DNA of 5,416 bases from Synergistaceae bacterium (GCA_031274465.1 JAISQC010000063.1:1-5416); one strand, 5' to 3'. Counted from the stretch's first letter, positions 1 through 5,416 are shown. Made by a program: numbers and translations. The notes: generated from the sequence alone by a model not told the origin.

Positions 1-335
1 TCTTCTTCGCTTATCGGTTTTGGAAATAGCACGTCGTAGTAAAAGCCGTCCTGTATCGATGGCCCCACTCCGAACTGAGCGCCCGGGTAAAGCCTCGCGA
101 TTGCCTGAGCCATGAGATGCGACGCGGAATGCCTCAGGATCGCGAGCCCTTCCGGAGACTCCGGCATTATCGGAAGCACCGTTTCGCCTTCGGAAACGAC
201 CGCGTGAAGGTCCACGGGCTTGCAGCCGGCTGTGGCGGCGATAGCGCCCGTTATGCCCCGCCCTTTGAAAATATCGAACGGCGTCGTCTGCCCTGCATTG
301 ATTTTTTGAGTTTTCGGACCTTCGAAGCTAGCCAT
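1..335 (-). CDS. thrS: Threonyl-tRNA synthetase, N-terminal part (cut by window edge)
   Basis: Threonyl-tRNA synthetase charges tRNA-Thr with threonine in the cytoplasm. Only the first 111 codons are in the window; family members are usually about 640 residues, so the catalytic and anticodon-binding domains lie beyond the left edge. What is visible fits the family. Residues 1 to about 65 resemble a TGS domain. The start of the editing (second additional) domain follows, with the metal-site-like motif HSASH (H69 and H73), then the typical stretch YPGAQFGVGPSIQDGFYYD at about 83-101. The ATG at 335-333 is chosen because the protein begins at the expected place for the TGS domain and GGGAG lies 8 bases upstream. 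The gene diverges from the yhaM-like gene, with about 105 bases between them. I see no T-box leader, although thrS is often T-box controlled in Firmicutes. Identification is firm. Confidence 0.95.
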   Translation of the reverse strand, partial: MASFEGPKTQKINAGQTTPFDIFKGRGITGAIAATAGCKPVDLHAVVSEGETVLPIMPESPEGLAILRHSASHLMAQAIARLYPGAQFGVGPSIQDGFYYDVLFPKPISEE

Positions 336-355
336 GGTATCATCTCCCTCGATTT

Positions 356-385
356 ATTGTATCACTCCGCGTTTTTTTTGCGCAA
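356..385 (-). promoter_or_regulatory. Candidate sigma-70 promoter of thrS
   Basis: On the minus strand TTGCGC (385-380) is separated by 18 bases from TACAAT (361-356). This is a plausible -35/-10 pair. Transcription would start near 349, leaving a leader of only about 14 bases that contains little more than the ribosome binding site GGGAG. Prediction by eye. Confidence 0.5.
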
Positions 386-401
386 CTGAGGCGGCGCGTC
401 G

Positions 402-410
402 TGTTAAAAT
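402..410 (+). promoter_or_regulatory. Candidate extended -10 promoter of the yhaM-rluA unit
   Basis: TGTTAAAAT reads as an extended -10 element (TGn followed by TAAAAT) about 30 bases before the yhaM-like start codon. No good -35 box lies 16-18 bases upstream. Directly downstream, 409-421 is a short perfect AT palindrome (ATAATT-C-AATTAT) that would overlap the start of transcription and could be an operator or chance. Weak evidence. Confidence 0.35.
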
Positions 411-440
411 AATTCAATTATCGCTGAAAGGGTTGATCAA

Positions 441-1487
441 ATGTCTTCACAGGCATCCACGAAGCTTCTAAAGTCCTCTGACGCGCGCCATCTGCCAGCC
501 GGGGAGACGTTCAAGGGCATATACGCCGTAAACAGCGTGGTTCGGAAGACAGACAAGAACGGAAAGCCGTACTGGGAGATGACCGTCTCGGACGAACAAG
601 GCGTCCTGAGCGCTAAAGTCTGGTCGGATGCGGGCTGGTGGGACAGGTCCACGCCCGAGCTGGAAAACAGGCCCGACGCGCTCACCGAGCAGCAGATAAA
701 CGGCCTTCGCGGCTGCGTCGTCGGCATAACCGCCAAGACCGCCGATTTCAGGGGGCAGGTGCAATACAATTTCAATGCCATCTCCCTGCTCAATCAGGAG
801 AAATTCCCCCCATCCAAGTTCATCGCCCATTCCAACATACCGCTGCCGGTGCTGGGGGCGAGGTTCGACGCGCTCGTCGGCGAATGCCGGCAGGAAGTCC
901 GCGATTTCCTGACGTCCGTCTTTGAGGGTCCGCACGGCAAAGCGTTCAGGGAAGCCCCGGCTGCGGTGACGAACCACCACGCGTATGCCCACGGCCTGCT
1001 CGAGCACACGGTCACGGTCGCCGAAGCGGCGCGTGCGATTGCCGAGACTTACAAGAACGCATACCCGTCGATCGACGTCTCCATAGTCATAGCTGGGGCG
1101 ATATTGCACGATTTCGGGAAAATCGCATCTTACGCGATGTCCCCGGTCCCCGAGATGACCCTCAGCGGGGCGGTGCTGGATCACATAGCTCTCGGCTACG
1201 CGGAGTTCGTTCGGCTCGCGGGCGAGGCGAATTTTCCGAGCGACCTCACCCTCCATATAGGGCACATAATATTGAGCCACCATGGGCAGAAGGAATTTGG
1301 GTCCCCGGTGCTTCCCGCCACTGCCGAAGCGCTCGTGGTGGCGGCCGCAGACGAGCTGGATTTCCGCCTCTTCTGCTGGAATGACGCGACGGCCGATCTT
1401 CCGGCGGGGCATAATATATCGGCTTTTCACAACGTTACCGGGAGACGTTTTTGGCGGCCCGGCGAGAAAAGCGATGAGGCATCCTGA
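441..1487 (+). CDS. yhaM: YhaM-type 3'-5' exoribonuclease (OB-fold plus HD domain)
   Basis: Predicted metal-dependent 3'-5' exoribonuclease of the YhaM family, which trims single-stranded RNA (and DNA in some members) in the cytoplasm. The 348-residue protein has an N-terminal OB-fold nucleic-acid-binding domain at about 22-115 (FKGIYAVNSVVRKTDKNGKP, then a core strand ending AKVWS). An HD phosphohydrolase domain follows at about 178-306: HHAYAHGLLEHT with H189, the HD pair H223-D224 in ILHDFGKI, HH at 280-281 in ILSHHGQ, and D304 in AADELD. These are the expected metal ligands. B. subtilis YhaM has about 314 residues, so this one carries a longer tail of about 35 residues. AAAGGG lies 8 bases before the ATG. 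The end overlaps the next gene by 14 bases, suggesting one transcript devoted to RNA processing. The family call is strong; the in vivo substrate is unknown. Confidence 0.88.
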   Translation: MSSQASTKLLKSSDARHLPAGETFKGIYAVNSVVRKTDKNGKPYWEMTVSDEQGVLSAKVWSDAGWWDRSTPELENRPDALTEQQINGLRGCVVGITAKTADFRGQVQYNFNAISLLNQEKFPPSKFIAHSNIPLPVLGARFDALVGECRQEVRDFLTSVFEGPHGKAFREAPAAVTNHHAYAHGLLEHTVTVAEAARAIAETYKNAYPSIDVSIVIAGAILHDFGKIASYAMSPVPEMTLSGAVLDHIALGYAEFVRLAGEANFPSDLTLHIGHIILSHHGQKEFGSPVLPATAEALVVAAADELDFRLFCWNDATADLPAGHNISAFHNVTGRRFWRPGEKSDEAS

Positions 1488-2415
1488 AAAGGGCGCTTTC
1501 AAGGCGACGAGGGATCAAGCCGACAGGAGGCTCGACCGCGTTCTCAGGGGGCTTTTCAGGGAAGTCCCTCTGGGAAGCATAATGAAGGCGGTGCGGGATG
1601 GCTCAGTCCGGGTGAACGGGCTTGCCTGCAAAGGTTGCGACAGGCTGTCGGAAGGGGACGCGGTGACGCTTCCATGGCCGGTGCGAGACGAGTTTCACGA
1701 ACCGCCCTCGGGGGAAGCCCGCAGTACGCCCGCGCTCTGCCCCGAAGCTCCCACCATATTCAAAAACGGCGATATCTGGTGCGTGGACAAGCCGGCAGGG
1801 TTGCTCTCTCAGCCGGACCGCGCCGGCGGAGACTCCCTGATAACGAGGGCATGGAAGGCGCTGAATTGGGTTAGAAACGATTTCAGGCCAGCCGTCATCG
1901 GAAGGCTCGACCGCAACGTCTCCGGGGTCGTGGCAATCGCGCTCAACGCCCCAGCGCTCCGCGCGATGTCGGAGTCGATGCGCGCGTCCGAGATAAGGAA
2001 AATTTACCTGGCCGTGGTGAGCGGCGACGCTCCGACGGATGGGGAAATTTCGATCCCGCTGCACAAAGAGGCAGATGGGAATTTCGTGCGCGCGGCGCGC
2101 CCCTCTGAAGCCGGGCTTAATGCCCTGACGCGGTTTCGCAAGCTTAGGTCGAACGGGAAATATTCGTTGCTCGAAGTGGAGCTTCTGACGGGCCGCCCGC
2201 ATCAGGCGAGAGTGCACCTCGCCTGCGCGGGGCACCCAATAGTTGGGGACCGCAAGTACGGAGCTCGCGCCTGCCGCGCGTTTGCCGACAGGCCGATGCT
2301 TCATTCATTTTCGATGTCGTTCCCCGACTCCTCCCATCTGCCGGAAGGCGTGAGGGGGCTAGTGGCAGTCTCCCCGGCGCCGCAATTTTTTTTGACCCTC
2401 GTTTCGCAGAGATAA
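1474..2415 (+). CDS. RluA-family pseudouridine synthase with S4 domain
   Basis: Predicted pseudouridine synthase of the RluA/RluC/RluD family, converting uridine to pseudouridine in rRNA or tRNA. The protein has 313 residues. An S4 RNA-binding domain spans about 17-65 (RRLDRVL, then DGSVRVNG, then LSEGDAVTL). The synthase domain starts near 93 with WCVDKPAGLLSQP and holds the catalytic loop GRLDRNVSG at 143-151, with catalytic D146. Further family motifs are KIYLAVVSG (176-184) and LLTGRPHQARVHLACAGHP (238-256). The loop departs from the usual HRLDxxTSG: G replaces H and V replaces T, while D146 and the SG pair remain. I chose the ATG at 1474 because it places the S4 domain properly. An in-frame ATG at 1282 would add 64 unrelated residues read out of the yhaM frame. 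The ribosome site (GCGAGAAAAG) is weak, consistent with translational coupling to the overlapping yhaM gene. The specific target (RluC-like, RluD-like or other) cannot be assigned. Confidence 0.9.
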   Translation: MRHPEKGAFKATRDQADRRLDRVLRGLFREVPLGSIMKAVRDGSVRVNGLACKGCDRLSEGDAVTLPWPVRDEFHEPPSGEARSTPALCPEAPTIFKNGDIWCVDKPAGLLSQPDRAGGDSLITRAWKALNWVRNDFRPAVIGRLDRNVSGVVAIALNAPALRAMSESMRASEIRKIYLAVVSGDAPTDGEISIPLHKEADGNFVRAARPSEAGLNALTRFRKLRSNGKYSLLEVELLTGRPHQARVHLACAGHPIVGDRKYGARACRAFADRPMLHSFSMSFPDSSHLPEGVRGLVAVSPAPQFFLTLVSQR

Positions 2416-2489
2416 ACGCATACTATAAAATATCGATAATGTTCTAAGTATTGTAGAAAAGTCTGAATAATTTTGCACAAAAATACTGC

Positions 2490-2517
2490 TTTACTTTCGC
2501 CGGGAAAGTCATACAAT
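2490..2517 (+). promoter_or_regulatory. Candidate promoter of gdhA
   Basis: TTTACT (2490-2495), a 16-base spacer and TACAAT (2512-2517) form a plausible sigma-70 promoter in the AT-rich gap after the rluA-like gene. Transcription would start near 2524, giving a leader of about 67 bases. Another -10-like run, TATAAAAT at 2424-2431, lies further up without a convincing -35 box. I see no clear terminator for the upstream yhaM-rluA unit in 2416-2489. Confidence 0.45.
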
Positions 2518-2541
2518 ATTTTCAGGAAGGCGTGGCAGAGC

Positions 2542-2566
2542 TTGGGCACTGCTTTGGCGTGCCCAA
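2542..2566 (+). promoter_or_regulatory. Hairpin in the gdhA leader
   Basis: TTGGGCAC (2542-2549) and GTGCCCAA (2559-2566) form a perfect 8-bp stem with a 9-base loop. It lies in the predicted leader, 8 bases before the AGGAGG ribosome binding site at 2575-2580. No T run follows, so it is not a standard terminator. It could stabilise the mRNA 5' end, bind a regulator, or be inert. Confidence 0.45.
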
Positions 2567-2590
2567 AAATTCCGAGGAGGGATAATAGTA

Positions 2591-3868
2591 ATGTCGGTTG
2601 TCAAACGCACTTCGAAAAACGTGCTTCTCGATACTGCGCTCGAAAATTTTTACGGAGCGGCGGAGGAAATGGGGCTCGAGGACGGGCTTGTCGAGATTTT
2701 GAGCCGTCCCGAGAGGGCAATTTGCGTATCTCTTCCAATAGCCATGGATGACGGAAGCATACGGGTTTTCGAAGGGTACCGCGTGCAGCATTCAACAGCC
2801 CTCGGTCCGGCGAAGGGCGGGTTCAGGTATCACCCGGACGTCAACCTAGAGGAGTGCGAGGCATTAGGCAGTCTCATGACGTGGAAGTGCTCCCTCTCGG
2901 GAATTCCGTACGGCGGAGGCAAGGGAGGCATCGCCTGCGACCCGCTGGAGCTCTCCATGTCCGAAAAAGAGCGCCTTACCAGAACGTTCGCGGCCCGCGT
3001 CGCGCCGATAGTGGGGGAGTGGGAGGACGTTCCTGCGCCGGACGTGAACACGGGCGCTCAGGAGATGGTCTGGTTCATGGATACGATAAGCAAGATGCGC
3101 GGCAAGTTCGAGCCGGGCGTCGTAACCGGCAAGCCGATCTCGATCTGGGGCTCGAAGGGAAGGACTGCGGCAACCGGGCTTGGCGTCTCCGCCTGCATCA
3201 AAGAGCTGCTCGTCGCTCAAAACATCCCGGTCAAGGGCGCCAGGATAATAATTCAGGGTTTCGGCAACGTGGGCTCGTACGCCGCAAAATTCATGTCGGA
3301 AGCAGGCGCCAAGATAGTCGGCATCTCTGACGTGACGGGCGGATACCACGCCCCGGACGGGATAGACGTCAAACGCGCGTTCGACCACGTCACCAATCAC
3401 CCCAAGAAAATGCTGGAGGGCTTCTCGCAGCCTGGGTTGAAACAGCTCTCGGGCGAGGAGATACTTGAAGTCGAGGCAGACGTCCTCGCCCCTTGCGCCC
3501 TCGAAGGGGCGGTCAACGCCAAAAACGCGGGCAAGATCAAAGCGAAGTACATCGTGGAAGGTGCCAACGGCCCGGTCACTCCGGAAGCGGATGAAATTCT
3601 GAGCTCCATGGGAATCGTAATCGTGCCGGACTTCCTCGCCAACTCGGGCGGGGTCATCGGCTCATACTTCGAGTGGGTTCAGAACTTGGGCGGCTATTTC
3701 TGGACCGAGGACGAATACAACAACAGGCTTATGCCGATAATGACCGACAACTTCCACAGGGTGTGGAACTACTCGAAGACGCACGGCGTCAAGATGCGCC
3801 GCGCGGCTTTCCTCGTGGCCATAAAGCGCGTCGCCGACGCGGTGAAGATTCGGGGGACGTTCCTTTAG
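2591..3868 (+). CDS. gdhA: Glutamate dehydrogenase, hexameric type
   Basis: Glutamate dehydrogenase interconverts L-glutamate and 2-oxoglutarate plus ammonia with NAD(P). In amino-acid-fermenting anaerobes it is central to nitrogen and carbon flow. The 425-residue length is normal for the small hexameric class. The dimerisation/substrate domain (about 10-190) contains K75 in GPAKGGFRYHPDV, K99 in TWKCSL, catalytic K111 in PYGGGKGG and catalytic D151 in PAPDVNTG. The Rossmann domain (about 190-350) has the dinucleotide loop GFGNVG at 223-228. S358 in GGVIGSYFEWVQN matches the serine that helps fix glutamate specificity. K75, K99 and S358 together favour glutamate over leucine, valine or phenylalanine as substrate. 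D247, after the second strand (GISDVTGG), hints at NAD preference, but I cannot settle the cofactor. AGGAGG ends 10 bases before the ATG. It has its own promoter and appears to be transcribed alone, with a strong hairpin after the stop codon. Confidence 0.95.
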   Translation: MSVVKRTSKNVLLDTALENFYGAAEEMGLEDGLVEILSRPERAICVSLPIAMDDGSIRVFEGYRVQHSTALGPAKGGFRYHPDVNLEECEALGSLMTWKCSLSGIPYGGGKGGIACDPLELSMSEKERLTRTFAARVAPIVGEWEDVPAPDVNTGAQEMVWFMDTISKMRGKFEPGVVTGKPISIWGSKGRTAATGLGVSACIKELLVAQNIPVKGARIIIQGFGNVGSYAAKFMSEAGAKIVGISDVTGGYHAPDGIDVKRAFDHVTNHPKKMLEGFSQPGLKQLSGEEILEVEADVLAPCALEGAVNAKNAGKIKAKYIVEGANGPVTPEADEILSSMGIVIVPDFLANSGGVIGSYFEWVQNLGGYFWTEDEYNNRLMPIMTDNFHRVWNYSKTHGVKMRRAAFLVAIKRVADAVKIRGTFL

Positions 3869-3905
3869 CCGCAAGGCCGCTATGTTTTACTCGTGCCGCG
3901 CATCA

Positions 3906-3938
3906 AGCAGGAGCCGCCGCAACCCGGCGGCTCCTGCT
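3906..3938 (+). terminator. Strong hairpin after gdhA, probable terminator without a T run
   Basis: AGCAGGAGCCGCCG (3906-3919) pairs perfectly with CGGCGGCTCCTGCT (3925-3938): 14 base pairs with a 5-base loop, starting 37 bases after the gdhA stop codon. Position and strength suggest transcription termination or protection of the mRNA 3' end. The bases that follow are ATAATTGCC rather than a T run, so classical Rho-independent termination is uncertain. Confidence 0.6.
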
Positions 3939-3943
3939 ATAAT
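3935..3943 (+). promoter_or_regulatory. Perfect extended -10 box, likely ispG promoter
   Basis: TGCTATAAT matches the extended -10 consensus (TGn followed by TATAAT) exactly. Its first four bases are the end of the right arm of the preceding hairpin. The position where a -35 box would lie (around 3915-3920) is inside the GC-rich stem and shows no match, so the promoter would depend on the extended -10. A start near 3950 would give a leader of about 17 bases made up mostly of the ribosome binding site. Confidence 0.55.
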
Positions 3944-3948
3944 TGCCT

Positions 3949-3959
3949 AAGGGGGTGAT
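3949..3959 (+). promoter_or_regulatory. Unusually long ribosome binding site of ispG
   Basis: AAGGGGGTGAT matches the full anti-Shine-Dalgarno complement AAGGAGGTGAT at 10 of 11 positions, and the mismatch still allows G-U pairing. It ends 7 bases before the ATG at 3967 and fixes that start. The site overlaps a two-codon mini-ORF (ATG CGC TAG, 3958-3966) that stops directly against the ispG start codon. Confidence 0.7.
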
Positions 3960-3966
3960 GCGCTAG

Positions 3967-5028
3967 ATGCAAAGCGGCAGAAGCGTCGAAATTGGCGGGA
4001 TGCGGTTCGGAGGGGGCGCTCCGGTTCGGGTGGAGAGCATGCTGAAGACGCCGTTGCAGGATTTGGACGGCTGCATATCGGAGTTGGGCGTTTTAAAAAA
4101 ATCCGGCTGCGAGCTCGCGAGGGCGGCTTTCCCGGACGACGCGCTGAGCGCCCATCTGAAGCGCCTCGTCGCGGCGTCGGATGTCCCGATAATGGCAGAC
4201 ATCCATTTCAATCACAGGTATGCCCTGTCCGCTATCGATTGCGGGGTGGGGTCCATCCGCATAAATCCGGGGAACATGACCGACAGGGCAGGAATCGCGT
4301 CGGTAATTTCGGCCGCGGCCGCAAACAACGTCGTCATCAGGATAGGGTCGAACGGAGGGTCGCTGAACAAACGCCAGCTGGAAGCGAGCGGAGGGGACCG
4401 GCCAATGGCGCTTGTCCTGGCGGTGGAAGAGCAGTTGCGCGTCATGACGGACGCTGGGTTCGGGAACGTGATAATTTCCGCGAAGTCGAGTTCGGTCCCA
4501 GAGACAGTGCGCGCAAATTTCATATTGTCAAAGAGGCATTCATACCCCCTTCACATAGGCATAACGGAGGCGGGCGGCGGAATCAGCGGTGCCGTCAAAA
4601 GCGCGGCCGGGCTTGGGATACTCCTTGCGCAGGGGATAGGCGACACAATGAGGGTCAGCCTCACCGGCGACTCGGCAACCGAGGTCGCAATCGCGTACGA
4701 CATCCTTCGCTCCCTTGGGCTGAGGCGCCGAGGGATAAATCTGATAAGCTGCCCATGCTGTGGCAGGAGGCGGGTGGACGTCGGCTCTTTGGTCGAGAGG
4801 GTGAAAGCCATGTTGCCCGAAAACCCCCCGGACGGGATATCGATAGCGGTGATGGGATGCGAGGTAAACGGCCCCCGCGAGGCGGCATCTGCGGACTTGG
4901 GCATAGCTGGCACCGGCGCTGGGTTCGTCCTGTTCAAAAAAGGGAAGGCCGTGGCGTCGGGCAAAATCGAAGAGATGGAAAGGATTTTAGCCCCTCAACT
5001 GGCCCAGATAACGGGCTGGCCACGGTAG
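3967..5028 (+). CDS. ispG: 4-hydroxy-3-methylbut-2-enyl diphosphate synthase
   Basis: IspG (GcpE) is the iron-sulfur enzyme of the MEP isoprenoid pathway that converts methylerythritol cyclodiphosphate to HMBPP using reduced ferredoxin or flavodoxin. The 353-residue protein is full length for the bacterial two-domain form. A TIM-barrel domain occupies about 1-250, with MADIHFNHRYALSAI (76-90), RINPGN (98-103), ITEAGGGISGAVKSAAGLG (199-217) and GIGDTMRVSLTGD (223-235). The C-terminal domain carries the [4Fe-4S] ligands C262 and C265 (SCPCCGR) and C298 (MGCEVNGP), plus catalytic E305 (NGPREA). Several barrel motifs are off consensus: VESMLKT where VQSMTNT is usual, RIGSNGGS for RIGVNAGS, and ISAKSSSV for a usual ISLKASDV. 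All cluster and catalytic residues named here are kept, so I expect an active enzyme. It has its own likely promoter. The neighbours are not MEP-pathway genes. Confidence 0.96.
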   Translation: MQSGRSVEIGGMRFGGGAPVRVESMLKTPLQDLDGCISELGVLKKSGCELARAAFPDDALSAHLKRLVAASDVPIMADIHFNHRYALSAIDCGVGSIRINPGNMTDRAGIASVISAAAANNVVIRIGSNGGSLNKRQLEASGGDRPMALVLAVEEQLRVMTDAGFGNVIISAKSSSVPETVRANFILSKRHSYPLHIGITEAGGGISGAVKSAAGLGILLAQGIGDTMRVSLTGDSATEVAIAYDILRSLGLRRRGINLISCPCCGRRRVDVGSLVERVKAMLPENPPDGISIAVMGCEVNGPREAASADLGIAGTGAGFVLFKKGKAVASGKIEEMERILAPQLAQITGWPR

Positions 5029-5035
5029 CCCGTTA
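5009..5035 (+). terminator. Hairpin spanning the ispG stop codon
   Basis: TAACGGGCT (5009-5017) and AGCCCGTTA (5027-5035) form a perfect 9-bp stem with a 9-base loop. The right arm includes the last two bases of the TAG stop codon. No T run follows (AGCTTCCG), so it may be an atypical terminator or a 3'-end stabiliser rather than an intrinsic terminator. Confidence 0.4.
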
Positions 5036-5052
5036 AGCTTCCGCAGGTTCAC

Positions 5053-5159
5053 CTCCTCCCACAATGGGGGAGGCAAAGTCTTTTCACCCCGCAGTTTTTG
5101 GTCTTGGTCCCCTCGGGGAGGGGGCTGTCACGGAGTGACTGGGGGAGTGCCCTTTGCCT
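5053..5159. repeat. Compact multi-hairpin intergenic repeat (REP/MITE-like)
   Basis: About 105 non-coding bases hold a chain of short hairpins: CCTCCC/GGGAGG (5055-5060 with 5068-5073), CCCCTC/GAGGGG (5109-5114 with 5118-5123, 3-base loop) and GTCAC/GTGAC (5127-5131 with 5135-5139, 3-base loop). An 8-bp inverted pair, AGGCAAAG (5071-5078) and CTTTGCCT (5152-5159), encloses the last two. The stretch CTGTCACGGAGTGACTGGGGG resembles dispersed palindromic repeats that I recall from gut anaerobes; that is memory, not a search. There is only one copy in this window, and no transposase is visible. It could also act as a bidirectional transcription barrier between ispG and the convergent gene. Confidence 0.55.
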
Positions 5160-5310
5160 TGTAACAATCATTGATCTATCATTTAGCAATAGCCGAAATA
5201 TGGTGCATAGATGTTTTTCTGACAATAGATGACGCAATACCTCGCGCCACAGGTTCGATTTGATACAGTTAAAATCCAACAGCAAACCACGAAAAATAGG
5301 CCTGCAAAGC
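5160..5310. other. AT-rich intergenic stretch with no recognised feature
   Basis: This stretch is visibly richer in A and T than the flanking genes, and the parts of it I read on the plus strand run into stop codons quickly. I see no convincing gene, tRNA or convincing promoter in it. It may be decayed sequence or a region joined to the adjacent repeat. Confidence 0.4.
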
Positions 5311-5416
5311 TTATTCAGGTATCGCCGCAGCGCCGGCGCCATTACGCTGAGCGCCTGCCGTCTTCAGCATCCGGTTCGTTTCCGCAAGGAGGTCTATCCT
5401 GCGCACCAGAAATTGG
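5311..5416 (-). CDS. C-terminal tail of an unidentified protein (cut by window edge)
   Basis: On the minus strand an open frame enters from the right edge and ends at TAA (5313-5311), giving 34 residues. The first half, LVRRIDLLAETNRMLKT, has the charged and leucine-spaced look of an amphipathic or coiled-coil helix. It is followed by a loose small-residue tail (GAQRNGAGAAAIPE) typical of a protein end. The other minus-strand frame I read in full hits a stop partway in. It would converge with ispG. The family cannot be told from so short a piece, and it could be a chance open frame. Confidence 0.45.
   Translation of the reverse strand, partial: QFLVRRIDLLAETNRMLKTAGAQRNGAGAAAIPE

Noticed and set aside
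1282..1473. Possible 64-residue N-terminal extension of the RluA-like protein
   Set aside because: It reads an alternative frame of yhaM, with Trp/Arg/Pro-rich sequence and no homology to S4-RluA proteins. The ATG at 1474 fits the domain start.
468..1502. Long minus-strand open frame (344 codons) opposite the yhaM-like gene
   Set aside because: Its composition is arginine-rich with no recognisable domain, and it mirrors a well-supported gene in GC-rich DNA. It is a shadow frame.
2375..2397. GC-rich stretch followed by eight T residues near the end of the rluA-like gene, like a terminator
   Set aside because: It lies inside the coding frame, and only a small palindrome (GGCGCC) precedes the T run, not a real stem-loop.
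2864..3400. Minus-strand 178-codon frame opposite gdhA
   Set aside because: It has no motif or ribosome site and lies wholly opposite a firmly identified gene.
4239..5036. Plus-strand 265-codon frame inside ispG
   Set aside because: Its Arg/Gly-rich sequence lacks any motif, while the ispG frame carries all family residues.
5250..5275. GGTTCGATT resembling a tRNA T-loop
   Set aside because: The flanking bases do not pair into a T-arm stem, and no other tRNA arms are present.
5049..5342. Minus-strand 97-codon frame across the repeat and AT-rich region
   Set aside because: There is no ribosome binding site. The second part is translated repeat sequence, and the beginning overlaps another open frame on the same strand. 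No domain is visible.
5386..5393. AAGGAGGT, a perfect plus-strand ribosome-site motif
   Set aside because: No start codon follows at a usable distance before the window ends. It is better explained as the complement of codons in the minus-strand partial gene.

Overview
The window reads as ordinary chromosome from a GC-rich anaerobic bacterium. My best guess is Synergistota, or a related amino-acid-fermenting lineage. This rests on the sequence character of the hexameric glutamate dehydrogenase, the non-mevalonate isoprenoid gene ispG, and a Firmicutes-like YhaM nuclease. It is an inference from remembered family sequences, not a search result.

Layout: (1) The left edge holds the 5' end of thrS (threonyl-tRNA synthetase) on the minus strand, with a plausible promoter and a very short leader. 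(2) Diverging from it on the plus strand is a two-gene unit: a YhaM-type OB-fold/HD 3'-5' exoribonuclease, whose end overlaps by 14 bases an RluA-family pseudouridine synthase with an N-terminal S4 domain. Both are RNA-processing enzymes and are probably translationally coupled. (3) An AT-rich gap carries a promoter and a leader hairpin. It precedes gdhA, a complete glutamate dehydrogenase with all catalytic residues, which would link amino-acid fermentation to 2-oxoglutarate and ammonia. (4) A 14-bp hairpin follows gdhA. Its right arm runs directly into a perfect extended -10 box (TGCTATAAT), which probably drives ispG. (5) ispG (4-hydroxy-3-methylbut-2-enyl diphosphate synthase, MEP pathway) is complete, with its iron-sulfur cysteines and catalytic glutamate, but is rather divergent in its N-terminal motifs. 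(6) After ispG come a hairpin across the stop codon, a compact multi-hairpin repeat bounded by 8-bp inverted ends, an AT-rich stretch with no convincing gene, and the C-terminal tail of an unidentified minus-strand protein at the right edge.

Apart from the yhaM/rluA pair, the genes look like independent housekeeping units rather than one pathway. I found no sign of a new defence, mobile or biosynthetic system. The most interesting items are the terminator-like hairpin fused to the ispG promoter, the altered catalytic-loop motif of the RluA-like enzyme, the structured repeat after ispG, and a 17-base match near it to the eukaryotic 18S rRNA 3' end.
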